Shown one piece after another: positions 19,001 through 25,569 of a stretch of DNA of 57,069 bases (position 1 is its first letter; the number at the start of each line of letters is the position of its first letter). A program made the translations under genes and the position numbers. The stretch is taken from NCBI RefSeq assembly GCF_900110135.1, contig NZ_FOCO01000022.1, forward strand, positions 1 through 57,069. Reading direction: 5' to 3'. This DNA comes from Pseudorhodobacter antarcticus. GTDB taxonomy: Bacteria > Pseudomonadota > Alphaproteobacteria > Rhodobacterales > Rhodobacteraceae. The notes beneath the pieces were generated by a model, which was not told the DNA's origin, did not search any database, and worked only from the letters and a program-made list of their open reading frames with translations.

Positions 19001-19077
19001 AACCCCGCGATCACCAACACCAAAAACAGCGCCAGCGATGGCACGGGCTTGCGGATCGCCCAAGTGGACATGTTCAT
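16036..19077 (-). CDS. RND efflux permease (AcrB-type)
   Basis: A 1013-residue proton-driven RND transporter of the hydrophobe/amphiphile efflux (HAE) class, expected to work as an inner-membrane trimer. N-terminal TM1 (PSLALFLVLVIAGLVGFMRLPVTQFPNID) and the periplasmic porter domains are followed by the proton-relay TM4 containing GILVDDAIVEIENIVRHV. A second half with the equivalent IVTKNAIMLVEFALEEM follows. Its ATG overlaps the adaptor's stop (ATGA), so the two are coupled. No outer-membrane channel gene is present here; a shared TolC would be needed. Substrates unknown. Confidence 0.95.
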   Translation of the reverse strand: MNMSTWAIRKPVPSLALFLVLVIAGLVGFMRLPVTQFPNIDIPIISITIAQPGAAPSEIANQIVKPVESAVSDVTGVNHVSATATDGLASIIIEFDLEVDSDRALNEIKDALAGVRGDLPDSITEPNVQRVDVIGAPILTYAVSDPTQSIEDLSYFVDEVVARDLTGASGIGKVTRIGGGDQAIEVELNPDRLLALGLTASDVNGQLRQNNIDLGGGSGDLAGQEFSIRALGSAPTIADLAATRISLSGGGSVRLDDLGTVRDGAQDAASFAMYNGQPVVAFGVFRATGASDLTAGDNAKGRIAALSSSYPNAEFALIDDATRYTESTYHAAMETLFEGAALAIIVVFLFLKNWRATLITAVALPLSIIPTFIVMNYLGFSLNTVSLLGITLVTGILVDDAIVEIENIVRHVHMGKPAYEASEEASTEIGTTVIAISFTIVAVFAPVSFMSGIAGQYFKQFGLTVAVAVLFSLLVARLITPMMAAYFLRDGTAAEEEKDGALMRGYLRILGWTLRNRFVTLMLGVVIFVVSIFSATLLPTEFIPASDTGRASVSVELPPGSLMEQTRGVARDVTQIIRTIPEVQTVFVDGSDTKATVRIGFGPKTERERSSFEISDQLGVLLAGVPDVRLFVLSEDGKRDLTISVLGDDVARTAAAAQTLAEQMNGLPQVEGASSQASLVRPEIQITPRPELAAQMGVTSAALASTTRIATIGDTGGNVAKFNTGERQIPIIVRLEQDVREDLLRMAGIRIPSSTGAPVPLSVVADVALSTGPTAIDRYDRQYRTTVEADVAKGYFLGQAAEAVNGLPIALAMPEGTAVQAGGDAEVMGEIFAQFGLAMGAGILLVYVVLVLLFASFMTPVTILMSLPLAIGGAIFALYIYGSGIGLSVVIGFLMLMGIVTKNAIMLVEFALEEMKTGTPKAAAMLEAGHKRARPIIMTTIAMTAGMVPSALAVAEGGEFRAPMAVAVIGGLLLSTVLSLLFVPSLFSVVEGGRTRARRAMVGVLGANQPRET

Positions 19078-20315
19078 TTGATGGCTCCCATAGTTGCCGC
19101 ATCAGGAGCTTTATCGGCGGTTTTATCGGCAAAAATCGCCGTAATCTTGTCACCATCGCCAAAAAACGCCCCCGCGCGCGCGACCACAACATCGCCCTCG
19201 GCCAGCCCAGTCACCACCTCACGCAGCCCGTTCCAAATCAAGCCCGGCGCAATCACCCGCCGCGCCAAAACCCCGTCCACCACCACCAAAACGAACGACC
19301 CCGCACTGTCGGTCAACACCGCAGCCGTAGGCACGGCCAACGCCTCGCGCCGCTCCACCGTAATCTCGCCACTGGCAAACACCCCCGTGCGCAGCCGCGC
19401 ACTTTCATCACCCGTGCGCAACCGCGCATCATCGGCAATCGCAATCCGAATGGTCCCCAAACGGTTGCGCGCATCCACCGTTGGCGCAATCAGCCGCACC
19501 GTGCCGCGCACCGCCCCACTGCCCGCAATCCGCAAATCCACCGGGTCGCCCACAGAAATCGTGCCCAACGCGGTTTCAATCACCTCTGCCGCCACCTCAA
19601 TCCGCCCATCGCGAATCATCCGGAAAATCGGCTCACCGCTGGAGGATGCAATCGCCCCCACTTGCCCATTGCGTGCGGAAATCAATCCCGCCGCAGGCGC
19701 ACGCAACGTGGCCCGGTCTAGGTTCAGCGCCGAAATATCAAGGCTTGCCTGCGCTTGCTGGCGGCGCGCTTGCGCCACCGCCAACCCATCGCGCGCCGAT
19801 GCCACTGCCGCCACCGCTGTCTGCCCGTTCGCTGTGGCTTGGTCCAACGTCGCCTGCGTGCCGGCCCCATTGGCGCGCAACGCCGTCGCCCGTTCCAACG
19901 CCGACTGGGCTTGAGTGTTACCCGCGATGGCCGATGCAATCTGGCTTTGCGCTTGGTCCACGCTGGCATCCGCCTGCGCCACTTCCGCCCGCGCTTGGGC
20001 CAGTTGCGCGGTCAAAGTGCTAGCGTTCAACGTGGCCAAAACCTGCCCCGCCACCACGCTGTCCCCAATATCCACAACCAACGTGTCAATCGTCGACCCG
20101 GCCACCAAAGGATACACAAGGATTTCTTCTTGCGCGACCAATGTGCCCGAGATTGACACCTGCCCCACCATCTCCACGCGCTGCACTTGGGCCACCGTGA
20201 CCGATGCGGCTTGCTGCACGGCTTGGTCTTGCGCCCAAACGCGGCCACCACCCAAACCACTGGCCACCAAAACACTGGCCGCCAAAACACCCACAAAACC
20301 CCAAACGCGCATCAT
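19074..20315 (-). CDS. RND periplasmic adaptor subunit
   Basis: A membrane fusion protein linking the RND permease to an outer-membrane channel. The 413 residues start with a signal peptide (MMRVWGFVGVLAASVLVASGLGGGRVWAQ). A lipoyl-like half motif (GDSVVAGQVLATLNASTL), a long coiled-coil hairpin rich in Ala and Gln (about residues 95-200), the second lipoyl half (LDRATLRAPAAGLISAR) and a beta-barrel region follow. ATG 20315 has an AAAGGT site; the upstream frame lacks homology. First gene of the operon. Confidence 0.94.
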   Translation of the reverse strand: MMRVWGFVGVLAASVLVASGLGGGRVWAQDQAVQQAASVTVAQVQRVEMVGQVSISGTLVAQEEILVYPLVAGSTIDTLVVDIGDSVVAGQVLATLNASTLTAQLAQARAEVAQADASVDQAQSQIASAIAGNTQAQSALERATALRANGAGTQATLDQATANGQTAVAAVASARDGLAVAQARRQQAQASLDISALNLDRATLRAPAAGLISARNGQVGAIASSSGEPIFRMIRDGRIEVAAEVIETALGTISVGDPVDLRIAGSGAVRGTVRLIAPTVDARNRLGTIRIAIADDARLRTGDESARLRTGVFASGEITVERREALAVPTAAVLTDSAGSFVLVVVDGVLARRVIAPGLIWNGLREVVTGLAEGDVVVARAGAFFGDGDKITAIFADKTADKAPDAATMGAIK

Positions 20316-20502
20316 AAAGCGACCTTTTTCAAACGGCGCCGGGAACGGCCCCACCAAACAATTCTCCCAACTAAGCCCACCTCGCCTACAGGTCAATATT
20401 TCGTTTAATCCAAACTAAACACATTAAATTGTGACGCCCGTATTGGAAAACCGCAAAACCCCGCTACTTCCCCCCAAACCGCGACAATCCCGGACCCTGC
20501 CC

Positions 20503-21531
20503 ATGACCCCTCGTGACCCCATCGACGCCGTGATCACTTGGGTCGATGGCACCACGCCGCGCCACCGTGCCAACCGTCTGCACCACATGGCGCAATCGTC
20601 CACCCCACTTCACGAAAACGCAGCCAACCCGCACCGCTGGCTGAACAATGATGAAATTCTCTATTGTTTGCAGTCCATCGCAAACCACGCGCCTTGGACC
20701 CGCAAAATATGGGTGGTGGTGGATGAAGATGCGCCAGACCTTTCCACCCTGCCCCCCGCTTTGCGCGCCAAAATCCACATCGCCCATCACGCCGATATCT
20801 TTGCAGGCTTCACCGATCATTTGCCCACCTTCAACTCGCTGGCGATTGAAACCATGCTGTGGCGCATCGACGGACTGGCCGAACGGTTTATGTATTTCAA
20901 CGATGATGTGTTCATCACAGCGCCCTTGCAGCCCCATGATATGTTCCACGGCCAAACACCCGTGCTGCGCGGCGAATGGGTGGATTACAGCGCGCTGTTG
21001 CACACCCCCGATGCTCGCGCGGACCCCGCCCTGTTCAACCATTTCATGCAAATCAATGCCGCCCAAATCGCGGGCTACACACCGCATCATTTGTTCGCGG
21101 CGGCCCATGTCGTCCACCCGTTCTTGCGCACGCGCATGGCCGATCTGTTCGAGCGCCACCGTGCGACGTTTCTGGACAACATCACCCACCGCTTCCGCGA
21201 TCTCAGTCAATTCCTACCGCAAGGGCTGCACAACCACGCCAGCCTGCGCGCGGGCGATGCTGTCATCAGCGCGGCAGACGACCATCTGCACATCACCAGC
21301 GGTCAGGGTAACGGTCGCCCCGCCAATGAAACCCAAACGCTTTTGGAACGCGCCACCGACCCGGATATCAAATTCTTGTGCATCAACGACCTCCCGCAGC
21401 TTGAGGCGCTGATCCCCCAAACCCGCGATTGGATCACCCGCGCCATCGGCGGCCCCCCGCGCCCGCAAACGGCGACCGCGCACAGCCACGAAGACCCCAA
21501 ACACCAGCGCGCCGGATGTCAACCTATCTGA
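20503..21531 (+). CDS. Stealth-type sugar-phosphate transferase
   Basis: Stealth proteins transfer a hexose-1-phosphate unit to growing capsule or cell-surface polysaccharides. Conserved region 1 (DAVITWVDG) is at residues 8-16. Region 2 contains NDEILYCLQSIANHAPWTRKIW, IHIAHHADIFAG, LPTFNSLAIETMLWRI and the FMYFNDDVFI metal-binding-like motif. A C-terminal AAHVVHPFLRTRM segment resembles region 3. The 342-residue length is compact for the family. ATG 20503 is my choice; GTG 20431 would add 24 residues without homology. No other polysaccharide genes are nearby. It ends 15 bases from the 3' end of tRNA-Trp. Confidence 0.85.
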   Translation: MTPRDPIDAVITWVDGTTPRHRANRLHHMAQSSTPLHENAANPHRWLNNDEILYCLQSIANHAPWTRKIWVVVDEDAPDLSTLPPALRAKIHIAHHADIFAGFTDHLPTFNSLAIETMLWRIDGLAERFMYFNDDVFITAPLQPHDMFHGQTPVLRGEWVDYSALLHTPDARADPALFNHFMQINAAQIAGYTPHHLFAAAHVVHPFLRTRMADLFERHRATFLDNITHRFRDLSQFLPQGLHNHASLRAGDAVISAADDHLHITSGQGNGRPANETQTLLERATDPDIKFLCINDLPQLEALIPQTRDWITRAIGGPPRPQTATAHSHEDPKHQRAGCQPI

Positions 21532-21546
21532 AAAATGGGATATTGC

Positions 21547-21622
21547 TGGCAGGAGTTGGGGGACTCGAACCCACGACCCTCGGTTTTGGAGACCGATGCT
21601 CTACCAACTGAGCTAAACTCCT
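21547..21622 (-). tRNA. tRNA-Trp (CCA)
   Basis: On the minus strand the sequence folds as a 76-base tRNA. The acceptor AGGAGTT pairs with AACTCCT, the D arm is GCTCAGTTGGTAGAGC, the anticodon loop is CTCCAAA with anticodon CCA, and the T arm is GTGGGTTCGAGTCCC. The discriminator is G and the CCA end is encoded. No secE/nusG follows, although those genes commonly lie downstream of a tRNA-Trp gene in alphaproteobacteria. Confidence 0.97.
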
Positions 21623-21770
21623 ACTGCCCGTCAGCAAATAGGCGATGCGTGGCCGAAGATCAAGGCGATTCTGGTCCCAACACTGCAGGTTTTCACCCCG
21701 CACGCCCACCGCCATTGCAGCGCGCCACCCCCGCGAAATCGCACCCTTTCAACCGCGATGCGTTGCGATT

Positions 21771-21868
21771 CAAACCTTAAAATTTGGTAAACAGATTTTC
21801 ACAAATCCATATAAATCAACGAATTAGCAGCCGCATCGCGCGCGATGCACCCCTCAAATCGCGGCACC
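21771..21868 (+). repeat. Intergenic repeat element, copy B (partial, no hairpin)
   Basis: Carries CAAACCTTAAAATTTGGTAA at 21771-21790 and GCATCGCGCGCGATGC at about 21833-21848, followed by ACCCCTCAAATCGCGGCACC. These blocks match copies A and C in order and spacing, but the palindromic hairpin is missing. It occupies most of the gap between tRNA-Trp and the lipoprotein gene. Confidence 0.6.
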
Positions 21869-22438
21869 TCACTCCGCAGCGCGGGCCTGCACGGCAGCTT
21901 TCGGCGGCAACCCAAACCATTCAGGATTTTCCGACAGCCAGCGCTCAATCCGCTTGGCCGCGTTGAAACTCAACCGTTCCATCTGCTCCGCCCCCGTCCG
22001 GGTCAGCCCCGACCCCAGCATGGTTTCCCCATCAATCCCCTCAAAAACCGTGAATTGAACGCCTTTTTCGTTGATCTTTTTGCCCGCCGCATCATCCCAA
22101 ATCGTCGCCGTGACCACCAAAGCAGACTTGGGTGAAATCACCAGCGGAATACCGGGCGGGGCCAGCGCATAAGCATCCACCGACACGCCCAGATTAAAGA
22201 ATTTATCACCGTCATACCGACCCAGCCGCGCGGCCAAAGCGGCGGTCAAGCTGTCATCCCAATCCTTTGGGTCCGCGTTGCGCGAAATCGGCACCTTTTG
22301 CGGATTGTCCGCCACAACAATATTATGGCCCAGCTTGAAGTTGCCCAAAGCAACCGGGGCCTCCACCTCATTCTTGCTCGCGCAACCCGCAAGCAATCCG
22401 ACAGCAAGACAAACAGCAGACAGGCGGGCGATGATCAT
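21869..22438 (-). CDS. Lipoprotein of unknown function, 189 aa
   Basis: The N-terminus is a lipoprotein signal peptide with lipobox LLAGC (cysteine about residue 19), so the mature protein is membrane-anchored from CASKNEV. The remainder (about 170 residues) contains KDWDDSLTAALAARLGRYDGDKFFNLGVSVDAYALAPPGIP and a WDDAAGKKINEKGVQFTVFEG stretch. It resembles conserved hypothetical lipoproteins of Rhodobacterales, but I know no assigned function. It starts at ATG 22438 and stands alone, divergent from the P450 gene with 130 bases between. Confidence 0.85.
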   Translation of the reverse strand: MIIARLSAVCLAVGLLAGCASKNEVEAPVALGNFKLGHNIVVADNPQKVPISRNADPKDWDDSLTAALAARLGRYDGDKFFNLGVSVDAYALAPPGIPLVISPKSALVVTATIWDDAAGKKINEKGVQFTVFEGIDGETMLGSGLTRTGAEQMERLSFNAAKRIERWLSENPEWFGLPPKAAVQARAAE

Positions 22439-22568
22439 GCGGGGAATCCTTGGGCAATCTTTGGCATTTTATACCCGCTGCCCGGACCCTGCGCAACCAT
22501 GCCACCTGTGCAGGCGTTTGAACTGCCCTACACTATAGTCGCGATCTTCTTTCGGATTGGAACTTTCA

Positions 22569-23924
22569 ATGCCAACCTCACCCCGCTTGCCCGCCCGCGT
22601 CCCGCTTCACAATCGGCCGATGGGAATCCTCGCCTCCGCCCGTGCCGGGCAGCGCAATGTTTTGGAATTGATCCCAGAACTCGCCACCCGCGCGCCCATG
22701 CTGTCGGGCCGCACAGGCGGGCGCTGGTACATGGTGATGGACCCCATAGCTTTGAAACGGGTGCTGCGCGACCGGGTGGAGGATTATCCAAAATCAACCG
22801 TCACCAAACTGATTTTGGAACAAGCGATCGGTGACAGTTTGTTCGTGGCCAAAGGGGCGGAATGGCTGTGGCAGCGACGCACGGCGGCGCCCGTTTTCAG
22901 CCACCGGAATGTGGCCGCACTTGCCCCCGTGATGACCGCCGCGGCGGAGCGGGCGAGCGGGCGGGTCGCACCCTCCCACGGACGCGGAGTGGACATGTTT
23001 GCCGAAATGGTCGCCGCCACGTTTGAGGTGATATCGGACGTCACATTTTCGGGCGGTGAAGGGTTTGATCGCGGCGCTGTTCACCGCGCGATTGAGGGGT
23101 ATATCGCCAACGCGGCCAAAGTTTCGGTGCTGGATATGCTGGGCGTGCCGGGGTGGGTGCCGCGTCCGGGCCGCGTAATGGGTGGCGGTGCTATGCGAGA
23201 GATGAAGCGGATCGCAGACGGGGCGATTGATCGCCGCCGCCGTGAAGGCGCGCAGGATATTCCAGACCTTTTGGATTTGCTGTTGGCGGGGGAGGACCCG
23301 AAGTCGGGGCGGACGATGACCACCTCGGAACTGCGGGACAATTTACTGACCTTCATCGTGGCGGGGCATGAAACGACCGCGCTGACCCTGTCTTGGGCGC
23401 TGTATTTATGTGCCTTTGCTGAGGGGGTGCAGGACGCCGCGCGGGCGGAGGCGCGGGCAGTTTTGGGGGGCCGCGCGGCCACGGCCGAGGATGTGGCCCG
23501 CCTGCCCCTGACCCGGCAAATTATTGACGAAACCCTGCGGCTGTACCCCCCTGCCGCGTTTTTATCGCGCACGGCGATGGCTGCGGATGAATTGAGTGGT
23601 GTGGAAATTCGGGCCGGGGATACGGTGGTTTTGCCGATTTATGCCCTGCACCGCCACCACCTTTTGTGGCACAATCCAGACCAGTTTGACCCCAGCCGTT
23701 TTGCCGACCCGAAGGCGATTGAAAGGTTCACTTATCTGCCTTTTGGGGATGGGCCGCGGGTGTGTATCGGGGCGAATTTTGCGCTGCAAGAGGCGGTAAT
23801 TATTCTGGCCACCTTGTTGGCGCGGCATAAGTTTTCGCGGATTGTAGGGAAGGAACCCAAGCCTGTGATGATCTTGACCTTGCGGCCCGAAGGGGGTGTT
23901 TGGTTGAAGGTAGACGCGATTTAA
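22569..23924 (+). CDS. Cytochrome P450
   Basis: A 451-residue heme monooxygenase. The I-helix oxygen-binding motif reads FIVAGHETTALTLSW, the K-helix ExxR is in IIDETLRLYPPA, and the heme-cysteine loop is FGDGPRVCIGANFALQEA. No N-terminal membrane anchor is evident. The sequence resembles bacterial P450s related to the CYP4/CYP102 clade, suggesting a fatty-acid-like or hydrophobic substrate, but that is inference. No ferredoxin or reductase gene is adjacent. ATG 22569 is preferred over TTG 22557. Base composition shifts from C-rich to G-rich on the plus strand within its first few hundred bases. Confidence 0.94.
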   Translation: MPTSPRLPARVPLHNRPMGILASARAGQRNVLELIPELATRAPMLSGRTGGRWYMVMDPIALKRVLRDRVEDYPKSTVTKLILEQAIGDSLFVAKGAEWLWQRRTAAPVFSHRNVAALAPVMTAAAERASGRVAPSHGRGVDMFAEMVAATFEVISDVTFSGGEGFDRGAVHRAIEGYIANAAKVSVLDMLGVPGWVPRPGRVMGGGAMREMKRIADGAIDRRRREGAQDIPDLLDLLLAGEDPKSGRTMTTSELRDNLLTFIVAGHETTALTLSWALYLCAFAEGVQDAARAEARAVLGGRAATAEDVARLPLTRQIIDETLRLYPPAAFLSRTAMAADELSGVEIRAGDTVVLPIYALHRHHLLWHNPDQFDPSRFADPKAIERFTYLPFGDGPRVCIGANFALQEAVIILATLLARHKFSRIVGKEPKPVMILTLRPEGGVWLKVDAI

Positions 23925-24053
23925 GGGGTGCGAAATCGCGCGCGATGCGCACATTAAGGCATTGAAATACAATGATTTCGTGTTTTTTGTTAGGGAAATA
24001 TTAAGGTTTAGATCGCGATTTGAGGTGCGGAGTCGGGGTGAACCCCGACCTAC
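23925..24053 (-). repeat. Intergenic repeat element, copy C (inverted, with hairpin copy 3)
   Basis: Read on the minus strand, the hairpin (24053-24031) is followed by TTAATATTTCCCTAACAAAA (about 24004-23985), then GCATCGCGCGCGA (23948-23936) and TTTCGCACCCC. The blocks match copy A at 998-1143 in order and roughly in spacing. It begins right after the P450 stop codon. Confidence 0.75.
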
Positions 24054-24117
24054 GGGATTGACTTGAGGTGGGCGCAGGTTTAATCCTGACTGAAATACTT
24101 TGGAAAGTGATTTCTTC

Positions 24118-24882
24118 ATGAAAATCAGAACCGTTACGCCGCGTTATTGGGTGGGCCTTGCCCTTATGTCTGCTGCCGTGGGCGGCATGGCGCAGGCGCA
24201 AACGGCGCCCGAGGCAGCAACAGCCGTGGTGCAGACCGAGGGCGGCGAAGGCGGTGAGGCGGGCGCGGTTGCGGGCGTCGATGCCCCCACCGCCTATGTG
24301 GTGCGCATCGCGATTGTGGAGGGGCATCTGGACGCCGCCGCAAATCTATATGCCAAGGGCATGGTGGATGAGGCGATTGGCCTGTCCTACCATCCCGAAG
24401 CGGAAATGATGGACGATGTACGCGCGGGCCTTGCGGCCAATGGAGCGGCGGATTTTTCGCCGCAGATGCAGGCATTTTCATCGGTGATGGAGGCGGGCGG
24501 CGACCCGGCCACGGCACTGGCCGCGTTCAAAGATGCGGCGACGGCAGCGATGGGCGCGCCGGATGCAAAGATGCGGTTCACCGTGGCGCTGGCGGTGTTG
24601 CGCGCAGCGGCGGCGGAATATGCAGGCAGCATTGAAGGCGGCGCGGTGGTGGATGTGATGGCATACCATGAGGCGGAGGCATTTGTGGGCGTGGCGCGCG
24701 ATCTGTTGACGCCGCTGGTGGCGGATGCCGATTTGGGCACGCTGGCGGGGCGCGCGCAAAGCGCGATGGACCCGGCGGCAGCGGCGTTTGGCAGAGACGG
24801 CACGGCATTTGCGGCCAATGACCCGGCGATTTTGCTGGCGGTGGCGGCACGCGTGGAACTGCTGTCATCGCAGGTGCGATAA
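24118..24882 (+). CDS. Exported Ala-rich helical protein, 254 aa
   Basis: Not assigned to a family. A signal peptide (residues 1-29, ending GGMAQAQ) is followed by a Gly/Glu-rich linker and a helical domain. Two His/Glu clusters stand out: YHPEAEMMDD near residue 93 and YHEAEAF near residue 183. Their HxxxE spacing recalls metal-binding helical exported proteins such as imelysin/EfeO relatives, but similarity is too weak to claim membership. It ends three bases before a PKHD-type hydroxylase gene and is surely cotranscribed with it. The start is ATG 24118. Confidence 0.75.
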   Translation: MKIRTVTPRYWVGLALMSAAVGGMAQAQTAPEAATAVVQTEGGEGGEAGAVAGVDAPTAYVVRIAIVEGHLDAAANLYAKGMVDEAIGLSYHPEAEMMDDVRAGLAANGAADFSPQMQAFSSVMEAGGDPATALAAFKDAATAAMGAPDAKMRFTVALAVLRAAAAEYAGSIEGGAVVDVMAYHEAEAFVGVARDLLTPLVADADLGTLAGRAQSAMDPAAAAFGRDGTAFAANDPAILLAVAARVELLSSQVR

Positions 24883-24885
24883 GCG

Positions 24886-25542
24886 ATGTTTTTGGCGATT
24901 GACGGGATTTTGGACGCGGCCATGTTGGCGGCGGTGCAGACCGAGGCGGCGGATTTGGCGTTTGAAGATGGGGCCAAAACCGCTGGGCGGTTCGCGCATG
25001 CGGTGAAAGCGAATGACCAAGCGGTGCCCTGCCCTGCGCGCGACGGCCTGTTGGCGGTGGTGTCGCGCGCATTGCAGGCGCACCCCGTGTTTGCGGCGGC
25101 AGCACGGGTGCGCGCCATGACGCCGTTGATTTTGTCGCGCTATCGCACCGGACAAACATACGGGCTGCATGTGGATGATGCGGTGATGGGGGGCCTGCGC
25201 ACCGATATTTCGTTCACCCTGTTTTTGGCGGAGCCTGACAGTTACACGGGCGGCGCGCTGATTCTGGAGGACAGTTTGGAAGCGCGAGCGGTGAAGCTGG
25301 CGGCGGGGTCGGTGTTTTTGTACCCATCGACCACCCTGCACCGGGTGGACCCTGTGACAGCGGGCACGCGGTTGACCGTTGTGGGCTGGGTGCAATCGCA
25401 AGTGCGGCGCGCGGACCAGCGCGAGATTTTGTTTGATCTGGACCAAGGGATTGCGGCGTTGCACGCAAGTGGCGGCAAGTCCGCGCTGTTTGACAGCCTG
25501 TGCAAAACCCGGTCGAACCTGCTGCGGATGTGGGTAGAATAG
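24886..25542 (+). CDS. PKHD-type 2-oxoglutarate/Fe(II) hydroxylase (PiuC/YbiX-like)
   Basis: A 218-residue Fe(II)- and 2-oxoglutarate-dependent dioxygenase of the PKHD family. The iron triad is visible as HVDD in TYGLHVDDAVMGG (His and Asp) and His in STTLHRVDPVTAGTRL, whose following Arg would bind 2-oxoglutarate. Relatives (PiuC, YbiX) are commonly iron-regulated and lie beside siderophore receptor genes; here the partner is instead the exported helical protein upstream, three bases away. Substrate unknown. A strong bidirectional terminator separates it from parC. Confidence 0.9.
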   Translation: MFLAIDGILDAAMLAAVQTEAADLAFEDGAKTAGRFAHAVKANDQAVPCPARDGLLAVVSRALQAHPVFAAAARVRAMTPLILSRYRTGQTYGLHVDDAVMGGLRTDISFTLFLAEPDSYTGGALILEDSLEARAVKLAAGSVFLYPSTTLHRVDPVTAGTRLTVVGWVQSQVRRADQREILFDLDQGIAALHASGGKSALFDSLCKTRSNLLRMWVE

Positions 25543-25566
25543 GCGGGCTGTGCCGCCTATTTTATT
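25538..25566. terminator. Bidirectional intrinsic terminator between hydroxylase and parC
   Basis: AATAGGCGG, loop GCTGTG, CCGCCTATT, then TTATT. The nine-base perfect stem overlaps the hydroxylase stop codon. The convergent parC transcript would read the same stem with A/T flanks on the other side. Confidence 0.85.
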
Positions 25567-25569
25567 GAT

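Noticed and set aside
17839-19914. 691-codon plus-strand frame opposite the RND permease and adaptor
   Set aside because: Shadow of conserved RND genes, no ribosome site or domain.
22781-22800. TTATCCAAA, similar to a DnaA box, near the skew reversal
   Set aside because: A single near-match inside the P450 coding region, with no cluster, AT-rich unwinding region or origin genes.
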